NCBI GenBank assembly: GCA_001692895.1
Contig: KV748177.1
Coordinates: forward strand, 4,998,130 to 5,062,129
DNA length: 64,000 nucleotides
Direction of reading: 5' to 3'
Source: Cenococcum geophilum 1.58
Taxonomy: Eukaryota; Ascomycota; Dothideomycetes; Gloniales; Gloniaceae
Under the pieces are notes generated by a model that made no database searches, was not told where the DNA came from, and worked only from the letters and a program-made list of their open reading frames with translations. The position numbers were made by a program, and so were the translations under genes. Shown one piece after another: positions 1-9,700 of this stretch (positions are counted from its first letter, which is position 1; each line of letters opens with the position of its first letter).

Positions 1-122
1 AGAGCAGAAGCTTACTAAGGCTTTATCTAAATTTAAGGCCTTAATTAACCAATTAAGGAGCTAAGCCTTATTTAATAAGAAGCTAGAGAATGTAGAGAAT
101 ATAAAGTAAAAGAGCTTACCTA
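1..122 (+). pseudogene. Copia-1 gag end, left fragment
   Basis: Open in one frame apart from RIP-type stops, this fragment reads as Lys/Leu/Asn-rich gag C-terminal or linker sequence. It breaks at the TA target of SatTIR-1 and resumes at 5103-5117 and then 23641, where the protease begins. No zinc knuckle is visible in the part shown. Assignment rests on continuity with the downstream protease after excision of the inserts. Confidence 0.5.
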
Positions 123-143
123 CATTGGGAAAATATTCGTAGG
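123..143 (+). repeat. SatTIR-1 left terminal inverted repeat
   Basis: It begins CATTGGGAAAATATTCG just inside a TA. It matches the right end of SatTIR-2 (read on the minus strand) at all but two positions, both transitions, and the right end of SatTIR-1 over about 15 bp. Confidence 0.7.
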
Positions 144-179
144 CTGGGTTTTAAGTCGACTTTATTAAGCGCGTTTCGC

Positions 180-360
180 GTAATTGATATGCAGTTGACC
201 AACTTAACACATTTAAAAGTTAAATGACACGTAGTTAACCAACTTAACATATTTAAAAGTTAAATAACACGTAATTAACCTGCAATTAACCTGCAATTAA
301 CTAACTTAATATATTTAAAAGTTAAATAACACGCAGTTAACTAACTTATATATTCCTTAA
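180..360 (+). repeat. Array A in SatTIR-1 (about 38-bp units)
   Basis: About four AT-rich units contain AGTTAACCAACTTAACAT and AAAAGTTAAATAACACG. The same array, reversed and longer, lies at 13800-14280 in SatTIR-2. It directly follows a short block with GCGTTTCGCGTAATTGA, which is also shared. Confidence 0.8.
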
Positions 361-408
361 TATACAATTAAGGTAATATAATATATTATTTTTAAGTTAT
401 ATGCTTAA

Positions 409-705
409 GAGGCTCTGCACGAGGCTTTGCACGAGGCTCTGTATAAGGCTCTGCACGAGGCTCTGTATAAGGCTCTGCATGAAGCTCTGTACGAAGCTTT
501 GCACGAAGCTCTGCGACAGAGGCTCTGCACGAAGCTCTGCGTACAGATACTCTACATGAGGCTCTGTATGAAGCTCTATACGAAGCTCTATACGAAGCTC
601 TATATATAGAGGCTTTGTACGAGGCTTTGCGCAAAGCTCTGCGTATGGAGGCTTTACACGAAGCTCTGCGTACGGAGGCTCTACACGAAGCTCTACATCG
701 GGTCC
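409..705 (+). repeat. Array B1: 12-bp minisatellite
   Basis: Imperfect units of GAAGCTCTGCAC / GAGGCTCTGCAC. Because 12 is a multiple of three, several frames on both strands stay open and give low-complexity Ala-Leu-His-Glu or Arg-Ala-Ser peptides. These are not credible genes. Confidence 0.9.
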
Positions 706-815
706 CCGCACGTACCTCTGCCAAGTTACCCCCTTTGCAGCCACCTTATTTTTTACCCTTCCTTATATCCTCCCTACCTTAGGAGGTACTGGAACGGCAG
801 CTAGTAGAGGACCGT
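706..815 (+). repeat. Conserved spacer between arrays B and C, copy 1
   Basis: A non-repetitive block runs from GGGTCCCCG to CTGGAACGGCAG and contains the small stem CCTCC...GGAGG. It recurs at about 2970-3095 in SatTIR-1 and reversed at about 13200-13330 in SatTIR-2. It is the best-conserved non-repetitive part of the family. Confidence 0.75.
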
Positions 816-985
816 CGCTAGAACTAGATAACTATCGCCAGAACTAAACGACCGTCGCTAGAACTAGATGACCATCGCCAGAACTAGACGACCGTCGCTA
901 GAACCAGATAACTGTCGCTAGAACTAGACGACCGTCGCCAGGACTAGATGACCGTCGCTAGAACCAGACGACGACCGTTTAAACA
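816..985 (+). repeat. Array C1: 20-bp minisatellite
   Basis: Units resemble GACCGTCGCTAGAACTAGAC. Further blocks of the same unit occur at 1345-1735, 3096-3325 and 3606-3660, and reversed at 12490-13200. Confidence 0.9.
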
Positions 986-1210
986 ACCAGCTAGTAAACA
1001 CCACGAACGATTTAATTAATTGATCGATTGAATTGAACTAGAGCTTTAATATTGGCCCGTTACCGAATTAAATTAAAACTTCTTAGGGAGGCACCTTAGA
1101 CGACTACTGTTTAAATATATAGCCAGCGAACGGCTATAGAGAATGATTTGAATTAATAAGAGCCTTTAATTAGGCCAACTCCTCCCCTAAATTAAACTAG
1201 ATACTAATGT
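985..1210 (+). repeat. D block copy 1 (about 230 bp) with flanking GTAG array
   Basis: The block runs from the GTTTAAACAACCAGC motif, through an AATTAATTGATCGATT stretch, to TCCTCCCCTAAATTAAAC. It recurs as copies at 1727-1948, 3325-3560 and 3655-3905, each time between a C array and a GTAG-type array. The CGATTGAATT and TTTAAACAA parts carry graded transition differences. Confidence 0.75.
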
Positions 1211-1340
1211 AGGTAGGTAAGCAGGCAGGCAGGTAGGTAGGTAGGTAGGTAGGTAGGTAAGTAGGTAGGTAGGTAAGTAGGTAGGTAGATAAATAAGTAG
1301 GTAGGCAGATAAGTAGGTAGGCAGGTAGGTAGGTAGGTAG
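1208..1340 (+). repeat. Array E1: (GTAG)n microsatellite
   Basis: Long runs of GTAG/GCAG tetranucleotides with occasional interruptions. Confidence 0.9.
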
Positions 1341-1344
1341 GAGA

Positions 1345-1735
1345 GGACTATTACCAGAACTAGACGACTATTACTAGAACTAGACGACCGTCGCTAGAAC
1401 TAGATAACCGTCGCTAGAACCACGACCGTTGCTAAAACTAGACGACCGTCGTTAGAACCACGACCGTCGCTAGAACTAGACGAACGTCGCTAGAACCAGA
1501 TAACCGTCGCCAGAACTAGATGACCGTTACCAGAACTAGACGACCGTTGCCAGAACTAGACGACCGTTGCTAAAACCAGACGACCGTTGCTAGAACTAGA
1601 CGACCGTCACCAGAACTACGACTGTTACTAGAACTAGACGAACGTCGCCAGAACTAGATAACTGTTGCTAGAACCAGACAACCGTTACTAGAACTAGTAG
1701 ACGACCGTTACTAGAACTAAACGACGACCGTTTAA
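1345..1735 (+). repeat. Array C2: 20-bp minisatellite, second block
   Basis: About twenty imperfect units of the same sequence as array C1, followed by D block copy 2 (1727-1948). Confidence 0.9.
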
Positions 1736-1947
1736 ATAACCAGCCAGCGAACACTATAAACAATTTAATTAATTAATTAAATTAATCTAGAGCCTATTAC
1801 CGAATTAAATTAAATTAAGGCCTCCTAGGGAGGCACCCTAGATAACTACTGTTTAAATATATAGCTAGCGAACGGCTATAGAGAACGATTTAAATTAATT
1901 AGAGCCTTTAATTGGGCCGACCTCTCCCCTAAATTAAATTAGACACT

Positions 1948-2272
1948 ATAGGTAGATGCAAATAGGTAGGCAATATAGATAGGTAAACAATGCAAATAGG
2001 TAGACAATATAGACAGGTAGGCGATGTAGATAGGTAGGTGATGTAGACAGGTAGGTAATGTAGATAGGTAGGTAATATAAATAGGTAGATAATATAGACC
2101 AGTAGATAATATAGATAGGTAGGTAATATAGATAGGTAGGTAATATAGATAGGTAGGTAATATAGATAGGTAGGTAATATAGATAGGTAGGTAATATAAA
2201 TAGGTAGACAATGCAGATAGGTAGGCGATGTAGATAGGTAGGTAATATAGATAGGTAGGTAATATAGACAGC
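1948..2272 (+). repeat. Array E2: 17-bp minisatellite
   Basis: Units of ATAGGTAGGTAATATAG. The tetranucleotide of E1 appears to have been built into a longer unit. The long Leu/Tyr/Ile-rich frames read across it on the minus strand are repeat artefacts. Confidence 0.9.
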
Positions 2273-2289
2273 ATCAGCATTTTGTTGGG

Positions 2290-2585
2290 GTGCCAAGATC
2301 CTGGAGGCCTCCTGACAGGATTTTGATTTTCCTGGAGGTCCTGATCGTCCTGATAGGCTCCTGACAGGCTCCTGGCAGGATTTTGATTTTCCTGATCGTC
2401 CTGGACGTCCTGGACGTCCTGAATGTCCTGATGTCCTGAACGTCCTGGTCGTCCTGATAGGCTCCTGACAGGACCCTACCATCCTGATGCGCTCCTGATA
2501 GGAAACTAATATTTCCTGATTGTCCTGACAGGCTCCTGACAGGAAACTAGTATTTCCTGATCGTCCTGTCAGGTTCCTGGCAGGA
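2290..2585 (+). repeat. Array F1: TCCTGACAGG / GTCCTGGAC repeats
   Basis: Interspersed short units with TCCTGACAGG (itself near-palindromic) and GTCCTGGAC. A second block lies at 4453-4680. There is no counterpart in SatTIR-2. Confidence 0.8.
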
Positions 2586-2631
2586 TACCCCCCAAAGCAA
2601 CACCCTATGCACACCCCTTAAGCAACACTAC

Positions 2632-3095
2632 TGGGGCTCTGCACGAGGCTCTACATACACGAAGCTCTGCACGAAGCTCTGCACGAAGCTCTACACGAAA
2701 CTCTATACGAAGCTCTACACGAAACTTGCACGAAGCTCTACACGAAGCTTGCACGAAGCTCTGCACGAGGCTCTGCACGAAGCTTTGCACGAGGCTCTAT
2801 ACGAAGCTCTATACGAAGCTCTACGTATAAAGGCTCTGCACGAGGCTCTGCACGAGGCTCTGCGCGAAGCTCTGCGNACGGAGGCTCTACACGAAGCTCT
2901 GCACGAGGCTCTGCGCGAAGCTCTGCGTACGGAGGCTCTACACGAAGCTCCGCATGACACACATTACTATCGGGTCCCCGCTATATTCCCGATAGCCCTA
3001 CACGTGCCTCTGCCAAGCTACCCCCTTTGTAGCTACCTTATTTTTTACCCTTCCTTGCATCCTCCCTACCTTAGGAGGCACTAGAACGGCAGCCA
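2632..3095 (+). repeat. Array B2 plus spacer copy 2: start of the second module
   Basis: The 12-bp B unit returns at 2632-2955, then the conserved spacer (about 2970-3095), then array C3. This repeats the B-spacer-C-D-E order seen from 409 to 1340, so the element contains a higher-order module of roughly 2.2 kb. One ambiguous base (n) lies at about 2877. Confidence 0.85.
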
Positions 3096-3905
3096 GCAGA
3101 GGACCGTTGCTAGAACTAGACGTCCGTCGCCAGAACTATATAACCGTCGCCAGAACTAGACGACCGTTGCTAGAACTAGATGACCGTCCTAGAGCCAGAC
3201 GACCGTTACCAGAACCAGACGACCGTTACTAGAACCAGACGACCGTTACTAGAACCAGACGACCGTTACCAGAACCAGACGACCGTTACCAGAACCATAC
3301 GACCGTTACCAGAACTAGACGACGACCTTTCGAAACAACCAGCCAGCGAATACCACGAACGATTTAATTGATTGATCGATCGAATTAAACCAGAGCTTCA
3401 ATATTGGCCCATCACCGAATCGAACCAAGGCCTCCTAGGGAGGCACCCTAGACGACCACCGTTTGAATGTACAGCTAGCGAATGGCCGTAGAGAACGATC
3501 TGAATCAATTAGAGCCTTCGATCGGGCCGACCCCTCCCCCAAATTGAATTAGATACTGATATAGGCAGGCAGGCAGGTAGGCAGATAGGTAGGTAGGTAG
3601 GTAGGTAGGAGAGGACCGTCGCCAGAACCATACGACCGTCGCCGTCGCCAGACGATAATCGTTTGAACGACCAGCCAGCGAACACCACGATTAATTTAAT
3701 CGATCGATCGAATCGAACCAGAGCCTCGATATTACCCTATTACCGAATTAAATCGAATCAGGGCCTCTTGGAGAGGCACCCCAGATAACCATTATTTAAA
3801 CGTACAGCCAGCAAACGCCCATAGAGAACGATTTGAATTAATATAATTAATCACAATCAAATCAAGCAGAGCCTTTGATTGGGCCGACTTCTCCCCTAAA
3901 TAATA
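3096..3905 (+). repeat. Arrays C3 and C4 with D block copies 3 and 4
   Basis: C3 is 3096-3325, D copy 3 is 3325-3560, a short GCAG/GTAG run is 3556-3610, C4 is 3606-3660 and D copy 4 is 3655-3905. D copy 3 keeps more C and G than copies 1 and 2, consistent with uneven RIP. Confidence 0.75.
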
Positions 3906-4065
3906 GATACAGACAGGTAGGCATAGACAAGTAGGCACGACAGGCAGGCATAGACAGGTAGGCACAGACAGGTAGGCACAGACAGGTAGGCATAGATAGG
4001 TAGGCATAGACAGGTACAGGCAGGTAGGCAGGCAGGTAGGCAGGTAGGTAGGTAGACAGGCAGGT

Positions 4066-4104
<39 letters not shown>

Positions 4105-4138
4105 CAAGCAGGCAGGCAGGCAGGTAGGCAGGCAGGCA
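3905..4138 (+). repeat. Array E4: CAGG/TAGG tetranucleotide array
   Basis: An initial block has GGTAGGCATAGACA units, followed by an almost pure (GGCA)n/(GGTA)n run. Cys/Leu/Pro-rich minus-strand frames here are artefacts. Confidence 0.9.
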
Positions 4139-4233
4139 CTAGGCCTAGTTAGGAAATCAGTACACGACCGGCGGATCATCGGGAATACCGCCAATCGACG
4201 ATTTGGAGCCTCTGCGAAGGCTTCCCCCTCGAT

Positions 4234-4258
4234 CGATCGCTCGACGCCCGAGCGATCG
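4234..4258. other. 10-bp-stem hairpin in a GC-rich block of SatTIR-1
   Basis: CGATCGCTCG (4234-4243), a 5-base loop, then CGAGCGATCG (4249-4258). It sits in the only GC-rich, non-repetitive part of the element (about 4140-4310). Confidence 0.6.
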
Positions 4259-4452
4259 TCCCCTTAGAACGACGTAGGGCTCCTATGACAGACACAGACA
4301 CAGACACAGGTAGTAGGCAGGAAGGATTNATTTGGACTATTTAGATTCCTTGTATATAGAATAACGCCTAAAATTAAACTGGTTTTTATACTTATTAGCT
4401 GGCTGTGAATACTAGAGCATTAATATACCTTATTTTTAAAATTTAAAATTTA

Positions 4453-4995
4453 ATTATTGTCCTAATTGTCCTAATTGTCCTGATGGTCCTGACAGTCCTG
4501 ATGGTCCTGGAGGTCCTGGAGGTCCTGATGGTCCTGGAGGTCCTGGAGGTCCTGGAGGTCCTGGAGGTCCTAGTGGTCCGGGCGGTCCGAGCGACCTCCT
4601 GACAGGAAGCCGAGTGTGAGTGTCTCCTGGAGCTCCTGACAGCCCTGACAGGAGCTGTCAGGAACCTGTCAGTACTGTTAGGAGGTATAAACATTTTCCT
4701 GATGAGGTAGATAATATAAATAGGTAGGCGATATAGACAGGTAGGTAATGTAGATAGGTAGGTAATGCAGATAGGTAAGTAATATAGATAGGTAGACGAT
4801 GCAGATAGGTAGTAGATATAGATATAATAGATTATATAAAGAAGTATATATAATTTATCTTACTAGCTTTATAAACGGCTTTAAAGTAGCCTTTATTATT
4901 TAAAATTATAAGTTATATAGGTTGCGTAGGTTGCGTAGGTTGCGTAGGTTACATAGGCTATGCGTAGGCTGCGCGCAGGCTGCGTGTTAAATGAA
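4453..4995 (+). repeat. Arrays F2, E5 and G at the right side of SatTIR-1
   Basis: F2 (4453-4680) has GTCCTGGAG/GTCCTGATG units. E5 (4700-4815) has GATAGGTAGGTAATATA units. G (4918-4995) has GTTGCGTAG units leading into GCGCGCAGGCTGCGTG. The G-side sequence also occurs reversed next to the left end of SatTIR-2 (about 11865-11900). Confidence 0.8.
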
Positions 4996-5117
4996 CTTAA
5001 CATAGGCTAGTTTATTAAGTTAGTTAATGCCCTTAATGGCCTACTAACGACGCCAACTTTTAGCAGCTGAGGTCATTTACAAGGGACAATATTTTGCCGA
5101 TGTAGTAAGCTACACGG

Positions 5118-5335
5118 TGTTAGCGACTTAGTCAATCAAGGCACGAGCATAGTAAGAAGGATGCATGTAAGCCTATATAATTGGATTATCTATAAACGAG
5201 GATCTAAAGCTAGAGAAAGGAAAGGAGAAGAAGAGTAGCGCCAGTCGAAGTAGGGTTCTTTTTATACGGTCCTCTAGTTACGTGACTGCGAAGTTCTACC
5301 AAGTTCTATAACTAAGTTCTGCTAGTGCTGTAACA
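5118..5335 (-). repeat. Gypsy-1 LTR, left copy (3' LTR in element sense)
   Basis: Starts TGTTAGCGAC and ends GCTGTAACA. It pairs with 23418-23635; differences are almost all transitions. Confidence 0.9.
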
Positions 5336-5479
5336 TTACCCCCCCCCCGTAAAAGCCTGCCCTTAGGCTTTATATATCCGTATTATACCTATAAGGCGTT
5401 TTTATCTTTATATTCTTCCAGTAGCTTGTCATCTTTACTATACTAGCACTTTATCTACTTATCTAGGTACTTTAGGGGT

Positions 5480-7340
5480 CTTGGTTTATTAGGGTAACGG
5501 CTATAGAATTTTTAAAGCTTATGGGGACTGCTAATAAAGTTCTATATAGGGTACTAGGTAGGGTCTAGGTTATAGCCTTTCTAACTAACGTAGTACTTTA
5601 GCGTTTTCCTTACTAGTTTACAGGCCAGTACTTCTTTAATTTCCTATTTGTTATCGCCATTAACTTAAATCGGCAGGGGAGGTTCGTTCTTTTATTTAGG
5701 TAATAGGTTATTTACAGCTTTTTATAGCTTATTTAGTAAGAAAATAGGGTAAACCTTAATTAAATCTAGGAGCTTTACTTTATACAAGTTACCTATCTTC
5801 TTAAGGACCTTATATAGTCCCGCTATCTAATAGTCTAGCTTACGGCTAGGCCATTCCATCTTCTAGTTCTTTATTATAACCTAAACTATATTACCTACGG
5901 TAAAGTTAGGCTCGCGCCTATACTTATTTACCTACTATTCTATTAATTTTTAGGCCTTTTTTAGATTTATACGGGCTACTATCTAGGCTCCCTCTAAGCG
6001 CTTAGCATACTACTAGGCTTCCTTATAAGATAGTTTCTCGCGTATAGTCCGTAGTTCTTTTAGCCTATTCCAATTAAAGCTTATTTAGGGTAAATACCCC
6101 ATTTCTAGTTAGATAGGTGCAAATCCCGTAAAGTTATGGGGTAGAGTTACCTAGGCGTAGTCTATTAGGGGTAGCAGTTTACCCTAGTTATCTTAAAAGT
6201 AGTTAATAAAGGGCTAAAGTCTCTGGTCTAAGTATTAATTTATAATCTCTATCTAACTATCTATCTGGGGGTAGTATACTATAAAAAGCCTTAACCTAAT
6301 GCCTAAGATCTAGGTAAACTCATTCTAGAAGGCTAATACAAACTATAGCCCTTAATTAAATACGATAGTATCTGGTAGTCTATAAATTTAGTAGACATAG
6401 TAGATATATAATCGGGCCGCCTCTTTAGCATTAATATTCTTGTAACAGGGAATTAAGAATAGGCGCTTGCTAAAGCAGTTAACTAGAATTATAACCCTAT
6501 TATATCCGTTATGGTCTAGAGGTAGCTCGTAAAAGTTTATTAAAATATACTACTAGGGGCGTTCTAGTATTAGGAGTGGTTTTAATAGTCCTAGGGTCTT
6601 ATCTCGTAGAATTATAGACCTATAGCAGTTGTTATAGTTCTGTATATAGCAGTTAATATCTATAACTATTCCGGGCTAGTAATAGCGGCCGCCAATAATC
6701 TTACAGGTCTTGTTTTTTTTAGGGTGGGCCGTAGAGACCTAGGTATATGCTTTGGCAATAAGTTAAGTCCGTAAGTTCTATTCCTTAGCTACTATTAGCT
6801 GTTTATAGTACTTAAGTAGTCCATTTTTAAGGGACTATAGGCTTATAGCGTCCTTTGTCTTTTCACGGTACTCCTATAGAGAAGAGGCTATACGGTTTAC
6901 CTACAGCAGTTTATTAATAAGGTTAAGTTCCATAGAGTTAATAGGGCATATCTTAACGTCTAAAGAGTCTATATTTAGTTCTGCCTATATCTAGGGGTTA
7001 AGGTGCTATGGTCGTAGTAGTGTCTGGGTCTATAATAAGATCTTCGCGGCTATTTAGTCGTCTAGGTCCTATCTACGCCTTATAAGGGCGTCCGCACGGT
7101 TTATAGCGCCTAGCCTATATATAATTAAGAAGTTAAACTAGGATAGGATATCCGCCTATCGCGCCTGCTAGGCCGTAAGGGCCTTTATTATTATAAAATA
7201 TTCTAAGGCCTAGTAATCTAAAACTACCTAAATAGGTTTGGGGGTCCCTTCTAGGTATACACGCCAGTACTAAAAGCTAAAGATAATAGCTAGCATTTCT
7301 TTATCATAGATAGGGTAGTTTAGCTTAGCGTCTACTATAG
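5480..7340 (-). pseudogene. Gypsy-1 chromodomain and integrase
   Basis: On the minus strand about 5500-5700 reads as a chromodomain with the Tyr-x-Val-x-Trp-x-Gly-Tyr-Asp and Trp-Tyr-Pro-Ala type motifs. About 6080-6700 reads as the integrase core, with the H2C2-linked R-Y-Y-x-P-G region, an M/I-D-F start and a Y-H/Y-P-Q-T/I-D motif. Stops replace Trp, Gln and Arg codons. About 7200-7340 is the end of RNase H. Confidence 0.75.
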
Positions 7341-8441
7341 TTTTTAAATAGTATATAAAAATGTCTATTTAAAGCGAAGTCACGCCTTCCCTCCGAACAG
7401 CAACATCAATATCTATCACAATCAGCCTTTTGGCTTTTCGCTTTAAAATAAGGCTTATTTAATAGAGATTTTGTTATTTATTCGTCTTATAGCCTTGATA
7501 ATGCTGTGCCGTACGGCGTTGTGTTGTTGTCGCGATAAAACGTCTTACCCCTTAGAGGATCGCGAACGAGTTACGCGTCGCGTTTTTCCACAGCTGTTAA
7601 TAAGTAGTCTTTCCTAACAATTTTTCCCATAGGGTTTTTTCAACAGGTTTTAAATTGACGCTTTTCAGCTTCCTCCTTACTACGTTATCGTCGTTGTTAA
7701 TAGCCTTCAATATTACCTACCGAACGGTTTTTAATAATACTCTATGGGCGCAAAGAGACGACATATATTCCTACTCCTATATTAGTTATTAGGCGCAGGC
7801 CTTATACCGCTAGGTTCGTCGTTATTAACAGCCTTTAATATTACCTAGGTTCTAGGTTACCGAATGGTCTTTTAACGATACCCTACGGGCGCAAAAAAAA
7901 AGATGAGATATATTCCTACTTCTATATTGGTTGTAGGGCAGGCCTCGTACTGCTAGCTTCTAACGGTATACGTTGTTTAGGGCAATAAGTGTAATTATCT
8001 ACCACTGCTTAAGATAGTAGGGAACCTACTATGCGATACAGTAGGCTGAGATAATTACCCTCTCCTCGGGCCTACACCCCCAATTAATACATTATTCAGA
8101 ATATATCTCTACCTCTATAAGTAAGTGAATAGATAAAAATGTCTATTTAAAGCGAAGTCACGCCTTCCCTCCGAACAGCAACATCAATATCTATCATAAT
8201 CAGCCTTTTGGCTTTTCGCTTTCCCACCCTCCACCCTATAGATAGATTTTGCAGCCTCTTAGGCTTGCGGTAGGCCCGAGGGGGGCAATAAGTGTGTAAT
8301 TATCTACCACTGCTTGAGATAGTAGGGAACCTACTATGCGATACAGCAGGCTGAGATGATTACCCTCTCCTCGGGCCTACACCCCCAATCAATACATTAT
8401 TCAGAATATATCTCTACCTCTGCGAGCAAGTGAATAGATAA
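7341..8441. mobile_element. Composite tandem repeat inserted in Gypsy-1 RNase H
   Basis: Gypsy-1 RNase H stops at about 8441 and resumes at about 7341, so 1.1 kb was inserted. It holds two copies of one unit in direct order: 7345-8132 (full, about 790 bp) and 8133-8440 (same ends, about 480 bp missing from the middle). The unit starts AAAATGTCTATTTAAAGCG and ends AAGTGAATAGATA. Its middle, only in the first copy, contains a diverged direct duplication of about 130-150 bp (about 7690-7960). No coding capacity is seen. A short CTATT at both junctions may be a target duplication, but the exact ends are uncertain. Confidence 0.6.
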
Positions 8442-9700
8442 TAGGGTGCTATTCTCCGTCCGGTTACTTCTAGGAGAAAACACTAGCTATTACGCTATTT
8501 AAGGCATTAGTCTCTAGCATTAAGGGCCGTTCTAGGTTAAAGTGGGCGAGTAAAGGAGTAGAGACCAGTCGTTCCTTAAGCTTATTAAAGGCCTGCCTAT
8601 ATACGGTGTTAAAGTAAAAGGGCTAGTTTTTTTAGGTAAGGCGGTTAAGAGGCCTAGTAATCTTGCTATAGTCCTTAATAAAGCGTTAGTAGAAGTTATA
8701 GAAACCTAGGAATAATTATACTCCCTTTATAGTCCGTAGGGGTGCCCACTAGGTAATTATAGCTGTTTTCTCTAGGTCGGTCTTAATTCTATCTATACTA
8801 ATAATAAACCCTAGGTACTTTATACGCTTAATACTAAACTCTAACTTCTTAATATTAGCCTAGAGGCTAGTCTTACGGAGCCGTTATAGGACTTTATAGA
8901 CGTGCTCCTTATATTCTAGCTTATTCTTAAAGTAGATTATAATATTGTCTAGGTAGGCCGTATAGAAGTCGTTAAGGTAGTTAAAGAGTACATCGTTTAT
9001 ATACCGCTAGTACGTAGCCGGTCCGTTAGTTAGTCTAAAAGGAAGTACCTTATATTTATACGTTTTATAATAAGTCTAAAATATAGTAAGATCCTTAGAT
9101 CTAGGGTTTATCCTAATTTAGTAAAAGCCCTAACGGATATTAAGCTTTATAAAGACCTTAGCTCTATTTATTCGGGCTAGAGTCTTATTAAGTAGGGGTA
9201 GTAAATAGCGGTCCTTGCGGGTTATATTATTTAGTTTATAGTAGTCGATATAGAAACGGAGTTCTCTATTTAGCTTCTTTGTAAAGAGAATAGGTAAGTT
9301 AAAAGGGGCTTAGCTAGGCTTAATAAAGCCCTTATCTAGGTTATTAATAAAGTACTACTTTATAGCCTATAATTCGGCAGTAGACTACTAGTAAAGGGGG
9401 CTAAAGCTAAGCATATTTTCTTTGTCTGGCTTAATCTCAATCTTATAGTTATATGGTTGGTAAGGCGGGAGTATATCGGACGCTACCTTAAAGAATACGT
9501 CCTTAAATTTCCAGTGTTAATAGGGTAGTTTTTATTCTACTAGCTCTTTGTCTATAAGCTCGTTTTCCTAGCTACTAAGCTTACTTTCCTTTTCCTTAAT
9601 TATTTAATCAATTTTATATAAGCTAGTTATAAAAGCAACGGTATTAGGTTAGACTAAGTTCTGGTAGAATCCTACAGCACTAATATAGCAGATATTAACT
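8442..9700 (-). pseudogene. Gypsy-1 reverse transcriptase and RNase H start
   Basis: On the minus strand about 8930-8985 reads A-Y-L-D-N-I-I-I-Y, the RT catalytic box with the second Asp changed to Asn, as RIP would do. Upstream motifs run to about 9700. RNase H begins at about 8450-8560 with L-E-T-N-A before the composite insert breaks it. Confidence 0.8.

Larger units (their letters stand above)
123..5102. mobile_element. SatTIR-1: TIR element filled with minisatellite arrays
   Basis: The element is bounded by inverted ends. The left end starts CATTGGGAAAATATT and the right end, reverse-complemented, starts CATCGGCAAAATATT. TA flanks both sides (121-122 and 5103-5104), as expected for a TA target duplication. 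The 4980-bp interior has no convincing gene. It is a succession of tandem arrays (12-bp, 17-bp, 20-bp, 4-bp and GTCCTGGA-type units) separated by a repeated block of about 230 bp. SatTIR-2 at 11745-14348 has the same ends and the same array order in the opposite orientation. A TA duplication suggests mobilisation by a Tc1/mariner-like or other TA-targeting transposase; that is inference. Confidence 0.7.

Noticed and set aside
392..744. Long frames on both strands in array B
   Set aside because: 12-bp units keep every frame open. The peptides are low-complexity repeats with no start context or domain. The same applies to frames at 1939-2962, 3792-4194, 12240-12452 and 13379-13654.
409..3330. 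CRISPR-like array
   Set aside because: Repeats are directly adjacent with no unique spacers, and the genome is fungal.
1200..4140. Telomeric or subtelomeric repeat
   Set aside because: Units are GTAG/GGCA types, not TTAGGG, and they lie inside a TIR-bounded element.
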